From: Pseudomonadota bacterium | GTDB taxonomy: Bacteria; Pseudomonadota; Alphaproteobacteria; Sphingomonadales; Sphingomonadaceae | Length of the DNA stretch: 64,000 bases | Direction of reading: 5' to 3' | Assembly (NCBI GenBank): GCA_023417515.1 | Contig: JAEZFL010000064.1 | Coordinates: 1 to 64,000, forward strand | Part shown: positions 42,978 through 52,349 of the stretch, piece after piece | Layout of the letters: each line of letters begins with the position of its first letter | How positions within the stretch are numbered: position 1 is the first letter of the stretch | Notes under the pieces: generated by a model | Told to the model about the DNA's origin: nothing | The model's database searches: none | The model's input: the letters and a program-made list of their open reading frames with translations, nothing else | Translations under genes and position numbers: made by a program

Positions 42978-43093
42978 CACCCCCTTGCCGCCTGGAAAGC
43001 GCTGACTCCCAGCGACTCGGCAGGTTGCGTGCCCGCTTGTTTCACGACGACGAGCATCGTGAAAGCGGCTCATTTCGTCCGGAGTCTCGGCTC

Positions 43094-44215
43094 TCAGAAT
43101 CCGAACCGGTCGGGGCGGTATCGGCCGGGGTCGATATCGGCCAGCGACGAGTCGGGCTCATGGCCAAGCAGGAGAGCCGCCGCGAGCGCGGCCGCTGCCG
43201 GCGCGGTCTGGATGCCGAAGCCGCCTTGTCCAGCGCACCAGAAGAAGCCGTGGCCGCTGTCGGAGAACCCGTAGACCGGCAAGCGGTCGGGGGCGAAGCT
43301 GCGCAACCCCGCCCAGCGGCGCTCGATTCGCACCACCCGACAATCGGTCGCCAGCTCCAGGCCGGCAATGGCGCGGGCCACGTCCAGCTCCTCCGGAGCG
43401 CAGTCGCAAGGATCGCATGCAGTCTCGTCATGTGGACTGAGCCACAAGCGCCCGCCGGCTTCGGGCTTGAAATAGAATCGACCGGCCGCGTCGACGACCA
43501 ACGGCAGGTCGGCGGGCGCCGGCGGGTCTACTTCCACCTGCAGCAGGGTGCGGCGAAAGGGCTGGATGCCGAGTGGCCGCTCGCCGGCAAGGACGGCGAC
43601 CTGGTCGGCCCAGGCGCCGGCGGCGTTGACCAGCACCGGCGCGGTGTAGGCTCCAGCGCGCGTTTCGAGATGCCACTGCCCCCTTGCCCGCTCGGCCTTC
43701 TCGACTCGGGCGCGGGTGACCAGCTCGGCGCCGGCCTTGCGCGCGAGACGCAGATAGGCGGCGTGGAGCGCGGCGACGTCGATGTCGGCGCAGCTCGCCT
43801 CATAGACTCCCCGGTCCCAACCCGGCCGGATCTGCGGCAGGGTGCGCTCCAGGTCGCCGCGATTCCGCGGCTCGAGCACGACTTGCGACCCGGCGAAGTC
43901 GGCGAGCAATGCGGCAAGCGTCCCCTCCCCCGCCGAGTCGGCGATATGAAGGCAGCCGCGGTGGCTGAGGAAGGAACGGTCCGAAACACGATGGGGCGGA
44001 TTGGCGAGGAATTCGCGCGACGCCGTGGTCAGCGGCTGCACTCCGGGGCCGCCATAAGTTTCCGACCAGAAAGCCGCCGAGCGCCCGGTCGAATGATAGC
44101 CGGGATGGTCCTCCGCCTCGAGCAACAGGACGCGGGCATGCGACGCGACCTCGGCGGCAAGGCTCGCGCCCGCCATGCCGGCGCCGACGATGGCGATGTC
44201 GAAAACCCCGCTCAT
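43094..44215 (-). CDS. FAD-dependent oxidoreductase (DAO family, D-arginine dehydrogenase-like)
   Basis: The 373-aa DAO-fold flavoenzyme has the dinucleotide motif DIAIVGAGMAGASLAAEVA, the second motif VLLLEAEDHPGYHSTGRSAA, the central NAAGAWADQVAVLAG and the C-terminal FFWCAGQGGFGIQTAPAAA. The HSTGRSAA and GQGGFGIQ segments recall bacterial D-arginine dehydrogenase (DauA), which oxidises D-amino acids. The substrate is inferred only from resemblance. The stop is beyond the ATGA overlap with the upstream hydrolase gene, so they are coupled. Confidence 0.86.
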   Translation of the reverse strand: MSGVFDIAIVGAGMAGASLAAEVASHARVLLLEAEDHPGYHSTGRSAAFWSETYGGPGVQPLTTASREFLANPPHRVSDRSFLSHRGCLHIADSAGEGTLAALLADFAGSQVVLEPRNRGDLERTLPQIRPGWDRGVYEASCADIDVAALHAAYLRLARKAGAELVTRARVEKAERARGQWHLETRAGAYTAPVLVNAAGAWADQVAVLAGERPLGIQPFRRTLLQVEVDPPAPADLPLVVDAAGRFYFKPEAGGRLWLSPHDETACDPCDCAPEELDVARAIAGLELATDCRVVRIERRWAGLRSFAPDRLPVYGFSDSGHGFFWCAGQGGFGIQTAPAAAALAAALLLGHEPDSSLADIDPGRYRPDRFGF

Positions 44216-45147
44216 CGCGCGTGAGCGTCGAGGAACGCGTCGATCCGGGCCAGCGCCTCCCCCCGGACCTGGTCGCGCTCGCGCAGGATCTCGTGAGCGC
44301 AGTCGTCGAACATGACGAGCTCGCTGTTCGGAAGGAGCTCGGCCACCCGCTTGATCGCTGCGGGGCTGACCAGCTGGTCGCGCTCCGCCCCGAGCAGCAG
44401 GATCGGCAGGTCGACTTTGCCCAGCGCCTCGGCGGTGAACGCCCGCGCCGAATGGTAAGCGGCGTTGAGCCAGCCGAAGCTCGGCGGTGCCGGCGAAGCG
44501 TCAGGGTCGCGGTCCCACCAGAACAGCTCGTCCTCGTAGCGCTCGGCGCAGCCGGTCAGGATTCGCTGCCTCACCGATCCCACCGGCGAGCGGGTCAGCT
44601 GCACCCCCCAGATCGGCCAGCGGCCGAAGCCAGTCATCGTCGCGGCGGCGGCGAGCCCGGCCGCCGCCCATTCAGGGAATGCGCCGCTGTTCACGACGAT
44701 CATCGGCGCGACCAGCACGGCGGCGGCAATGTCCGGCCGCCGTTCGATGAGCAGGCGCAGCAGCATATGCCCGCCCATCGAATGGGCCACCACCACATGC
44801 GGACCGGGAGTCGCGGCTGCCCAGTCGTCGATGAGGTCGCCAAGGTCCCGAACCAGAATGTCGAAGCTGTCGAAATGGCCCGCCGCGTTGCCGCCCTTGG
44901 ACCGCCCCTGGCCGCGCCAGTCGAACGACGACACCGACCAGCCGCGCGAATGCCAGTCGCCCAGCGTCTCGAGATATTTCTCGACGAAATCGCCGCGCCC
45001 CGCCGCGAACAGCAGGCTGCCGCGCGGCACGGCGCCTTCGGCCTGCGGCCAGTCCACCCGGCGGAGAAGCCAGCCATCCGGCGCGCGCCAGTTCGATTGC
45101 CTGAGACCGGCCGGATAAGCGCGCCGGTCCATCACCGTGGTTCCCAT
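44212..45147 (-). CDS. Alpha/beta hydrolase, lysophospholipase (PldB)-like
   Basis: The 311-aa serine hydrolase (Hydrolase_4) has SLLFAAGRGDFVEKYLETLGD, VSSFDWRGQGRSKGG, and nucleophile elbow VVVAHSMGGHMLLR (Ser about 125). The acid is in LLLGAERDQLV, and the catalytic His in FDDCAHEILRERD. This set is characteristic of PldB-type lysophospholipases and monoacylglycerol lipases. It is coupled by ATGA to the FAD oxidoreductase gene and divergent from the Tad locus. Confidence 0.86.
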   Translation of the reverse strand: MGTTVMDRRAYPAGLRQSNWRAPDGWLLRRVDWPQAEGAVPRGSLLFAAGRGDFVEKYLETLGDWHSRGWSVSSFDWRGQGRSKGGNAAGHFDSFDILVRDLGDLIDDWAAATPGPHVVVAHSMGGHMLLRLLIERRPDIAAAVLVAPMIVVNSGAFPEWAAAGLAAAATMTGFGRWPIWGVQLTRSPVGSVRQRILTGCAERYEDELFWWDRDPDASPAPPSFGWLNAAYHSARAFTAEALGKVDLPILLLGAERDQLVSPAAIKRVAELLPNSELVMFDDCAHEILRERDQVRGEALARIDAFLDAHAR

Positions 45148-45197
45148 CCAGTCCCGGTTACGGTTTCCTAAGCAACAGCGTCTAGTGACTCTTTTCC

Positions 45198-45668
45198 ATG
45201 ACTGAGGGGACTTCCTGGTTGTTGCTGGTTCTGCTCGCGGCCCTGCTGGTCGCGGCGGCCGTCTGCGACCTCAGGAAACGCGAGATTCCGCACGCGATCG
45301 TGATCCCGGTCGCGTTGCTCGCTCCGCTCTTCTGGTGGAGCACCGGACTGGCCGTGTGGCCGGACATGGCGATCCAGCTCGGCGTCGCCCTGCTGGTCTT
45401 CGGCCTGTTCGCGGCCGCGTTCGCGATGGGCTGGATGGGCGGCGGCGACGTCAAGCTGCTGACTGCCCTGGTCCTGTGGCTTCCGCCGGCAGCGGTCCTG
45501 GTCCTCATCGTCGTCATGTCTTTCGCCGGCGGCGTCCTGACGCTCGCCACCGTCGCCTCGCACCGAATCCGCAAGCTCAGCGGTGCGGTCGAGGTCCCTT
45601 ACGGAGTTGCCATCGCCTTCGCTGGAATTTGGCTGATTGGCCAACGGTTCCTTAACCACTTTGGGTGA
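45198..45668 (+). CDS. cpaA: A24 prepilin peptidase of the Tad locus (CpaA/TadV)
   Basis: The 156-aa integral membrane aspartic protease cleaves Flp-type prepilins and pseudopilins. The first catalytic Asp is in VCDLRKREIPHAI and the second in the GxGD motif MGGGDVKLLTALVLW. There are about five membrane helices. It heads a Tad operon whose next gene starts 42 bp after its stop. The N-terminal zinc/methylase domain of PilD-type peptidases is absent, as in CpaA. Confidence 0.9.
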   Translation: MTEGTSWLLLVLLAALLVAAAVCDLRKREIPHAIVIPVALLAPLFWWSTGLAVWPDMAIQLGVALLVFGLFAAAFAMGWMGGGDVKLLTALVLWLPPAAVLVLIVVMSFAGGVLTLATVASHRIRKLSGAVEVPYGVAIAFAGIWLIGQRFLNHFG

Positions 45669-45710
45669 TTGGTAGCGCTGTTTCGAGCTGCCCTTGGGGA
45701 GGCCTTTCGC

Positions 45711-46733
45711 GTGGACGTTCGCAAGATCATATTGCTGGTAGGGGCGCTCATCATCGCCGCTGTCACAGCCCTCCTCGCGAGGAACATGTTTGTCGGCGCC
45801 GCCGCGCCTGAGGCCGCGGCCCAGGTACAGGCGCCGCGCGGACCCGAAGTCCTGGTCGCGACCAAGACGCTTCCGGTCGGTACCATCATCGATGCCGAGG
45901 CGCTGCGCTATCAGATGTGGCCGGAAGGCCTCGTCCAGCCGGCTTATTTCATCCGTGGCCAGGGCTCGGCCAATCCGGCCGACCTGATCGGCACGGTCGT
46001 GCGCACCGAGATCACCGCCGGCCAGCCGCTGACTCAGGACAGCGTCGTTCGGCCTGGCGACCGCGGCTTCCTCGCCGCCGCGCTCGGCCCCGGCATGCGC
46101 GCCATCACCGTCGGCGTGTCCGCGACCAGCGGAGTCGCCGGCTTCGTCTTCCCGGGCGACCGCGTCGACCTCGTCCTCACCCACGAAGTGCGTCCCGAGG
46201 ACGGCAGCGAGACCCCGCTGCGCGTGTCCGAGACGATCATCCGCAACATCCGCGTGCTCGCCACAGACCAGCGCATCAACGCCCGCGACGAGCAGGGCAA
46301 CCAGGTCGCCGCTCCGATCGCCACCGTGACCCTGGAGGCCACGCCGCGCATCGCCGAGAAGATCGCGGTCGCCCAGACGATCGGGCAGCTGTCGCTGTCG
46401 CTGCGCAGCCTAGCCGACAATGGCGCCGAGCTTGAGCGTGCCATCGCGGCAGGCGAAGTGCAGGTGCCTCAGAACGGCGACCCCGCTGCCGAGCGGCGCA
46501 TGCTGATCGCCATCGCCGGCCAGCCCATCGACGCCAATTCGACCTTCACCGTCGGTGGCGACGTCTCGCGCTTCCAGCGCCGCACGATGCCGCGTCCGAC
46601 ACCGCAGCCGTCCGCGGCGCCGGTCGCATACCAGCCGCGCGGGCCGCAGAACGATCCTTCCGTGCCGACCGGGCCGACCGTCCGTGTCGCCCGCGGCAAC
46701 AACGTGACCATGGTTCCGGTCGGAGGCCGCTAA
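45711..46733 (+). CDS. cpaB: Tad pilus assembly protein CpaB/RcpC
   Basis: The 340-aa protein has one N-terminal helix (KIILLVGALIIAAVTALLAR) and tandem SAF/beta-clip domains (VLVATKTLPVGTIIDAEAL; GVAGFVFPGDRVDLVLTHEV). It ends in a Pro-rich tail. CpaB acts in the periplasm alongside the secretin. GTG 45711 with GGGGAGG 8 bases upstream is chosen over the TTG at 45669, whose added 14 residues lack family character. It is followed closely by cpaC. Confidence 0.88.
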   Translation: MDVRKIILLVGALIIAAVTALLARNMFVGAAAPEAAAQVQAPRGPEVLVATKTLPVGTIIDAEALRYQMWPEGLVQPAYFIRGQGSANPADLIGTVVRTEITAGQPLTQDSVVRPGDRGFLAAALGPGMRAITVGVSATSGVAGFVFPGDRVDLVLTHEVRPEDGSETPLRVSETIIRNIRVLATDQRINARDEQGNQVAAPIATVTLEATPRIAEKIAVAQTIGQLSLSLRSLADNGAELERAIAAGEVQVPQNGDPAAERRMLIAIAGQPIDANSTFTVGGDVSRFQRRTMPRPTPQPSAAPVAYQPRGPQNDPSVPTGPTVRVARGNNVTMVPVGGR

Positions 46734-46734
46734 G

Positions 46735-48264
46735 ATGCTGAAAGTGAAGAGTTCGCGCCGCCTCGGCCTGTCGGTCGCCGCCGCCCTGGCGGTGACCCTC
46801 GCAGCCCCGGCCATGCCGGTCGCGGCTTATGCCCAGTCGGACGGCTACCGCCCGTCCCGCGAAGTGCTCCTGTCGGTCGGCGAGGGCGAGCTGATCCAGC
46901 TGCCGCGCAACGTCGTAAACGTCTGGACGTCCAATCCGGACGTGGCGGACGTCCAGGTGAACACCCCCCGGCAGATCGGCCTGTTCGGCAAGGCCAATGG
47001 CGAGGCGACCATCATCGCCACCGCTTCCGACGGCAGCGTCGTCTATGGCGCCCATGTCCTGGTCAGCCAGAACATCAGCTCCGTGAACGAGATGCTGCAG
47101 GCCGCGATGCCAGGCTCCAACATCATCGTGACTCCGGTGGGTCAGATCGCCGTTCTCAACGGAACCGTGACGTCACCGGAAGAGAGCGCTCAGGCCGAGC
47201 TCCTCGTCCGCGCGATGCTCAACCCCGGCATCGACGTCAACTCGCCGACCGCGCAGCTGCGCATCCTGCCGGTGAACCGCCTTCGCCTCGCCACCCCGCA
47301 ACAGGTGATGCTGAAGGTGACGATCGCCGAGGTCAGCCGCACGCTGACCCGCAACGCCGGCGTGAATCTGCAGGGTATCGGCAACAATTTCAGCTTCGCG
47401 CAGGGGCGCGACTTCATCAACGCCGACGGGACGTTCACCTTCCCGTCTCCCGGCACGACTGCCGTCGGGCGCGTGCTCGACGTCCTCGGAGTCGACGTCA
47501 CCGGCGCGGTGGATCTTCGTGAGGAGAATGGCCTCATCACGATCCTGGCCGAGCCCACCCTGACCGCTTTGTCGGGCGAAACCGCCAGCTTCCTCGCCGG
47601 CGGCGAGTTCCCGATCCCGATCGCCCAGTCGCTCGGCGCGGTGACGGTCGAGTTCCGCCAGTTCGGCGTCGGCCTCGCCTTCAGCCCCACCGTTCTCGAC
47701 AATGGCCGAATCTCGATGCGGGTCCGGCCGGAAGTTTCGGAATTGTCCGCCGCCGGCGCCGTCGAGTTCAACAACACGCAGATCCCGGCTCTGACGATCC
47801 GGCGGGCCGAGACGACGGTGGAGCTGGGCTCAGGCCAGAGCTTCGTGATCGCGGGCCTGCTGCGCAACACCGGCAACAATGCCTACGACCGTACGCCTTT
47901 CCTCGGCAATCTGCCGATCATCGGCGCGCTGTTCCGGTCCAACCGGTTCCGGCGCGAAGAGACCGAGCTCGTCATCGTCGTCACGCCTTACCTGGTCCAG
48001 CCCGTCTCGGCGAACCAGATCGCGCTTCCGACCGACGGCGTTCGCAACGCCAATGACGGCCAGCGCCTGCTGCTCGGTCAGATGGAAGCCGGCCGGACGG
48101 GCGAGCAGCGGCCGATGCCGACCGCCGCGCCCGCGCAGCGGGTCGCCCCCGGCCTGACCATCGGCGCGGCTCAGCCGGTCGCGCCGTCCCCCGTGCAGTC
48201 CGCGGACGCGGCCAATGCGGCTCCGGCCGCGGCGACCGGCGCGCGTCCCGGCTTCGATTTCTGA
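46735..48264 (+). CDS. cpaC: Tad pilus secretin CpaC/RcpA
   Basis: The 509-aa outer-membrane secretin has a signal peptide (LGLSVAAALAVTLAAPAMPVAAYA). The N-terminal BON/pilus region (LIQLPRNVVNVWTSNPDVADVQV) is followed by a short N1-like domain and the secretin gate with GEFPIPIAQSLGAVTVEFRQFGVGLAF and PFLGNLPIIGALFRSNRFRR. The C-terminal 90 residues are Pro/Ala-rich. It forms the pore through which the Flp pilus leaves. It starts 1 bp after the cpaB stop, with GGAGG upstream. Confidence 0.93.
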   Translation: MLKVKSSRRLGLSVAAALAVTLAAPAMPVAAYAQSDGYRPSREVLLSVGEGELIQLPRNVVNVWTSNPDVADVQVNTPRQIGLFGKANGEATIIATASDGSVVYGAHVLVSQNISSVNEMLQAAMPGSNIIVTPVGQIAVLNGTVTSPEESAQAELLVRAMLNPGIDVNSPTAQLRILPVNRLRLATPQQVMLKVTIAEVSRTLTRNAGVNLQGIGNNFSFAQGRDFINADGTFTFPSPGTTAVGRVLDVLGVDVTGAVDLREENGLITILAEPTLTALSGETASFLAGGEFPIPIAQSLGAVTVEFRQFGVGLAFSPTVLDNGRISMRVRPEVSELSAAGAVEFNNTQIPALTIRRAETTVELGSGQSFVIAGLLRNTGNNAYDRTPFLGNLPIIGALFRSNRFRREETELVIVVTPYLVQPVSANQIALPTDGVRNANDGQRLLLGQMEAGRTGEQRPMPTAAPAQRVAPGLTIGAAQPVAPSPVQSADAANAAPAAATGARPGFDF

Positions 48265-48281
48265 GCAGAAGTGGATCGATC

Positions 48282-48941
48282 ATGCGCAGCGTCACCAGCC
48301 TCACCGCTCTCGCCCTTCTTCCGCTCGGCCTCGCGGCCTGCGTCAGCAATCCTGGCGGGCCGTTGACCGCGACCAACAATCCGAGCCCCTATTCGGTGCA
48401 TCAGCCGGTCGTCCAGCGAACCGATTTCGTGCTCGACCTCGACGCATCCGGCGACACTCTGTCGCCCGCCGAACGGGCGCGCCTGATCGGCTGGTTCGAG
48501 TCGATCGAGCTTCGCTACGCCGACCGGATCTATGTCGAGGAGCCGCGCGGCTATCCGTCTCCCGGCGCCCGCAACGGGGTCGCCGACGTGCTCGGGGAAT
48601 ATGGCATGATGCTCCACGACGGAGCCCCGGTCACCGCCGGCAACGTTGCCCCCGGCGTCGTTCGGGTCGTCGCCAGCCGCGCCACCGCATCGGTGCCGGG
48701 CTGCCCGAACTGGGGCGTGTCGGACATCGCCCCGCGGTCGAGCACGTCGCCGAATTTCGGCTGCGCGACCAATTCGAACCTGGCCGCGATGATCGCCGAT
48801 CCGAACGACCTCGTCGCCGGCCGGCCGGGCAGCATCGAGGGCAGCTCCCGCACCGCGGCGCGCGCCGTTCGTGTCCATCGCGAACGCCAGCCGACCGGCG
48901 CCCAGCCGCTCCCCAACGTCAACACTCGTGGTGGGAACTGA
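48282..48941 (+). CDS. cpaD: Tad pilus lipoprotein CpaD
   Basis: The 219-aa outer-membrane lipoprotein has the signal LTALALLPLGLAACVSN with lipobox LAAC. The CpaD domain includes DFVLDLDASGDTLSPAERARL and the signature SVPGCPNWGVSDIAPRSS with FGCATNSNLAAMIADPNDLV. CpaD helps the secretin assemble and appears in alphaproteobacterial Tad loci between cpaC and cpaE. It lies 17 bp after cpaC and 5 bp before cpaE. Confidence 0.92.
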   Translation: MRSVTSLTALALLPLGLAACVSNPGGPLTATNNPSPYSVHQPVVQRTDFVLDLDASGDTLSPAERARLIGWFESIELRYADRIYVEEPRGYPSPGARNGVADVLGEYGMMLHDGAPVTAGNVAPGVVRVVASRATASVPGCPNWGVSDIAPRSSTSPNFGCATNSNLAAMIADPNDLVAGRPGSIEGSSRTAARAVRVHRERQPTGAQPLPNVNTRGGN

Positions 48942-48946
48942 TCGAG

Positions 48947-50242
48947 ATGAACGCGCCTTTCTCCGGTAGCCGCGCCGCAGCGCTCCGCGACCCCTTCGCC
49001 GCCTTCGTCTGCGACGACGAAACGGCCGAGCAGCTTCGTCCGATCGCCGTCGAGCACGGCTGGTCGCCCGAAAAGGTCAACAAGGGCGGCCTGAGGAACG
49101 CGATCCAGACCCTGTCGGTCTCCGCGAGCCCGACCATCCTGTTCGTCGACATGTCGGAATCGGGCGACCCGCTCAACGACATCAACGCGCTCGCCGAAGT
49201 GTGCGAGCCGGGCACGGTGGTGATCGCCGCCGGCCAAGTCAACGACGTGCGCCTCTATCGCGACCTGATCGCGAGCGGCATCCAGGAATATCTGCTCAAG
49301 CCGTTCACTCCCGACCACCTGCGCGACGCCTTCGCCAATGCGCAGATGACCATTTCCGGCCCACGCACGGCGGAAGCCGCGACCGACAAGCCGAACGTCA
49401 TGGCAGCGGTGGTCGGGGTCCGCGGCGGCGTCGGCGCGTCGACGCTGGCGACCTCGCTCGCCTGGCTGATGGGCGACAAGGCAAGCCGTTCGACGGCTCT
49501 CCTCGACCTCGACGTCCATTTCGGCACCGGCGCGCTCAGCCTCGACCTCGAGCCCGGCCGCGGCCTTACCGACGCGATCGAGAATCCGGGGCGCATCGAC
49601 GGCCTGTTCATCGAGCGCGCCATGGTCCGCGCCAACGACCGTCTCTGCGTGCTGTCGGCCGAGGCGCCGATCAACCAGCCGATGCTGACCGACGGTTCGG
49701 CCTATTTCCAGCTTCAGGAAGAGATCCGCCACGCCTTCGAAGGCACGGTGATCGACTTCCCGCGCAACGTCATGGTGCAGTTCCCGCACCTGCTCACCGA
49801 CGTGCAGGTCGTCGTTCTGGTCGTCGAGTTCACGCTCGCCGCCACCCGCGACACGATCCGCGTCCTGTCCTGGCTCAAGGCCAATGCGCCGCAGGCGCGG
49901 GTGATCGTCGTGGCCAACCGGATCGTGTCGAGCGTCCAGGAAGTGAGCCGCAAGGATTTCGAGCAGTCGATCGAGCGCAAGGTCGACGTGGTGGTGCCCT
50001 ACGACCCGAAGCCGGCAGCCCAGGCCGCCAAGCTCGGCCAGCCGCTGGTCAAGGTCGCGAGGAGCTCGCGACTCGCACAGGCGATGAACCAGCTGCTCAA
50101 GCTCACGCTCGAGCAGGCTGAGGACGAAAGCGGCGAAGCCGCCGAGAGCCAGCCGACCTCGCTGCTCGGCAAGCTCGGCAAGTTCGGCATCCAGTCGCTC
50201 GCCAAGAAAGACTCGCAGAAGGTCGCTCTGGCCAAGTCGTGA
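48947..50242 (+). CDS. cpaE: Tad pilus assembly ATPase-like protein CpaE/TadZ
   Basis: The 431-aa protein has an atypical receiver domain (1-130; TILFVDMSESGDP, YLLKPFTPDHLRDAFANAQM). A MinD/ParA-like domain follows, with deviant Walker A AVVGVRGGVGASTLATSLAW and LLDLDVHFGTGALSLDLEP. TadZ/CpaE places the pilus machine at the cell pole. The C-terminus is variable. In the usual order cpaF/tadA follows; here tadB starts only 36 bp later. Confidence 0.91.
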   Translation: MNAPFSGSRAAALRDPFAAFVCDDETAEQLRPIAVEHGWSPEKVNKGGLRNAIQTLSVSASPTILFVDMSESGDPLNDINALAEVCEPGTVVIAAGQVNDVRLYRDLIASGIQEYLLKPFTPDHLRDAFANAQMTISGPRTAEAATDKPNVMAAVVGVRGGVGASTLATSLAWLMGDKASRSTALLDLDVHFGTGALSLDLEPGRGLTDAIENPGRIDGLFIERAMVRANDRLCVLSAEAPINQPMLTDGSAYFQLQEEIRHAFEGTVIDFPRNVMVQFPHLLTDVQVVVLVVEFTLAATRDTIRVLSWLKANAPQARVIVVANRIVSSVQEVSRKDFEQSIERKVDVVVPYDPKPAAQAAKLGQPLVKVARSSRLAQAMNQLLKLTLEQAEDESGEAAESQPTSLLGKLGKFGIQSLAKKDSQKVALAKS

Positions 50243-50278
50243 TCGAAACGGGCGTGAGGCGCCCGTGTGGGAGTTGAA

Positions 50279-51259
50279 ATGCCGGATACGACCATGCTGA
50301 TCATCGGTGGCGGCGCGATCGGCCTGCTGCTGGTCCTGGCCGGCCTGTTTTCCGGGCCGTCCGCGGCCAAGTCGCAGGGCCGGCGCCTCGAGAGCGTGCG
50401 CGAGCGTCACAGCCGCTCGTCCGACATCGCGACCCAGGCTCAGCTCAAGAAGATCATGGCCAACAGGGCGCAGACCAGCCGCGCCGAAGGCCTCGCCTCC
50501 TCGCTCATTCCCAACCCGGAGCTGCTGCGCAAGCGGCTCGAGCAGACCGGCAAGGGGTGGACCCTCCCGCAATATGTCGGCGCGTCCGCCGGCCTTGCCG
50601 TGGTGACGTTCGCAGCCTTGTTCTTCCGCGGCGCCCCGGCGCTGCTCGCACTGTTCATCGGACTTCTGCTCGGCGCCGGCCTGCCTCACTTCATCGTCGG
50701 CAAGCTGGTCAAGAAGCGCGGGACCCAGTTCACCCAGCGCTTCCCCGACGCGATCGAGCTGATGGTCCGCGGCCTTCGCTCGGGCCTGCCCATTTCCGAG
50801 ACCGTCGCGGTCGTCGGCCAGGAGATCCAGGGGCCCGTCGGCCTGGAGTTCAAGGAAGTCGCCGACAAGATGCGCATCGGCAAGACCATGGAGGCCGCCC
50901 TCCAGGACACCGCGGACCGCCTCAAGACGCCCGAATTCCAGTTCTTCGTGATCAGCCTCGCCATCCAGCGCGAGACCGGCGGCAACCTCGCCGAAACGCT
51001 CGGCAACCTTGCCGACGTCCTGCGCAAGCGCGCCCAGATGAAGCTCAAGATCAAGGCGATGTCGTCGGAGGCGAAAGCCTCGGCGTGGATCGTCGGCTCG
51101 CTGCCGTTCATCGTGTTCGGCCTCATCTACTACATGAACGCCGGTTACCTGGCGCAGTTCTTCGTCGACGAGCGGCTGATCATGGCCGGCCTCGGCGGTC
51201 TCGTGTGGATGGGCATCGGCGTGTTCATCATGGCCAAGATGGTCAATTTCGAAATCTGA
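50279..51259 (+). CDS. tadB: Tad inner-membrane platform protein TadB
   Basis: The 326-aa protein has the T2SS-F/GspF domain with membrane helices (LIIGGGAIGLLLVLAGLF at the N-terminus and two near the C-terminus). The family motif QRFPDAIELMVRGLRSGLPISETVAVV, ETGGNLAETLGNLADVLRKR and SSEAKASAWIVGSLPF are clear. With TadC it forms the platform on which the motor ATPase acts. ATG 50279 follows GGGAG; GTG 50267 is an alternative. It is followed by tadC 16 bp later. Confidence 0.9.
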   Translation: MPDTTMLIIGGGAIGLLLVLAGLFSGPSAAKSQGRRLESVRERHSRSSDIATQAQLKKIMANRAQTSRAEGLASSLIPNPELLRKRLEQTGKGWTLPQYVGASAGLAVVTFAALFFRGAPALLALFIGLLLGAGLPHFIVGKLVKKRGTQFTQRFPDAIELMVRGLRSGLPISETVAVVGQEIQGPVGLEFKEVADKMRIGKTMEAALQDTADRLKTPEFQFFVISLAIQRETGGNLAETLGNLADVLRKRAQMKLKIKAMSSEAKASAWIVGSLPFIVFGLIYYMNAGYLAQFFVDERLIMAGLGGLVWMGIGVFIMAKMVNFEI

Positions 51260-51275
51260 TGGAGCCGCGCGACCA

Positions 51276-52274
51276 ATGACCACGCCCCCCGCCGGCCCCA
51301 CCCTCCTCGGCATCGACCTGATCCTGGTCGCGACCCTGCTGTCGGCGGTCGCGACGCTGGCCGTGCTCGTCGCCATCTATGCCGGAACGACGGTTCGCGA
51401 CCCGATGGCCAAGCGGGTCAAGGCGCTGAACGAGCGCCGCGAGCAGTTGAAGGCCGGAATCGTCGCGTCGACCAACAAGCGCCGCAAGAGCATCACCAAC
51501 CAGAACGAGATGGCGGACAAGGTCCGCGGCATCCTGTCGTCGCTGAAGGTGCTCCAGACCGAGCAGGTGCTGAAGGCGCAGCAGAAGCTGATGCAGGCCG
51601 GCATCCGGTCCAAGGATTATGCATTCGTCGTCATCTTCGCCCGGCTGGTTCTGCCGGTCGTGTTCGGAGCGATCATCATCATCGGCGTCTATGGCCTGGG
51701 CTGGCTGTCCGACTGGACCCCGCTCAAGCGCTACGGAGTCGTCGCCGGAACCCTGCTGCTGTCCTACAAGGCGCCCGACCTGTGGCTTAAGAACCGCATC
51801 CAGAAGCGCAGCGAGGCGATCCGCAAGGGCCTTCCCGACGCGCTCGACCTGCTGGTGATCTGCGCCGAGGCCGGCCTCACCGTCGACGCCTCGTTCGGCC
51901 GGGTCGCCCGCGAGCTCGGCAAGGCCTATCCCGAGCTCGGCGACGAGTTCGCTCTGACCTCGATCGAGCTTGGCTTCCTCACCGACCGCCGGATGGCGTT
52001 CGAGAACCTCGCCCAGCGAATCGACCTCGACGCGATCCGCGGCGTCGTCACGACGATGGTGCAGACCGAGAAATACGGCACTCCGCTCGCCTCGGCGCTT
52101 CGCGTGCTGTCGGCCGAGTTCCGCAACGAGCGCATGATGCGCGCCGAGGAGAAGGCCGCGCGCCTGCCGGCGATCATGACCGTTCCGCTCATTCTATTCA
52201 TCCTGCCGACGCTGTTCATCGTGATCCTCGGGCCTGCGGCCTGTTCGATCTCCGACGCCTTCGTGAACAAGTAA
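51276..52274 (+). CDS. tadC: Tad inner-membrane platform protein TadC
   Basis: The 332-aa partner of TadB has the T2SS-F domain with KGLPDALDLLVICAEAGLTVDASFGRVARE, GFLTDRRMAFENLAQRIDLD and EEKAARLPAIMTVPLILFILPTLFIVILGPA. It has three to four membrane helices. It is the last Tad gene here; a small membrane gene follows after 75 bp. No tadD/tadE/tadF or pilin gene is found after it. Confidence 0.9.
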   Translation: MTTPPAGPTLLGIDLILVATLLSAVATLAVLVAIYAGTTVRDPMAKRVKALNERREQLKAGIVASTNKRRKSITNQNEMADKVRGILSSLKVLQTEQVLKAQQKLMQAGIRSKDYAFVVIFARLVLPVVFGAIIIIGVYGLGWLSDWTPLKRYGVVAGTLLLSYKAPDLWLKNRIQKRSEAIRKGLPDALDLLVICAEAGLTVDASFGRVARELGKAYPELGDEFALTSIELGFLTDRRMAFENLAQRIDLDAIRGVVTTMVQTEKYGTPLASALRVLSAEFRNERMMRAEEKAARLPAIMTVPLILFILPTLFIVILGPAACSISDAFVNK

Positions 52275-52349
52275 GGTCGTCACGACAGCGGAACAAAGTC
52301 GGCGCTCCTCCGATTGAGCCTTTCAAAAGGCAGACCGGAGGAGTTGCAG

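Noticed and set aside
48551..51376. Very long minus-strand open frame (941 codons) opposite cpaD-tadC
   Set aside because: It is a GC-driven shadow: the plus strand carries well-defined Tad proteins throughout, and the antisense translation has no family character.
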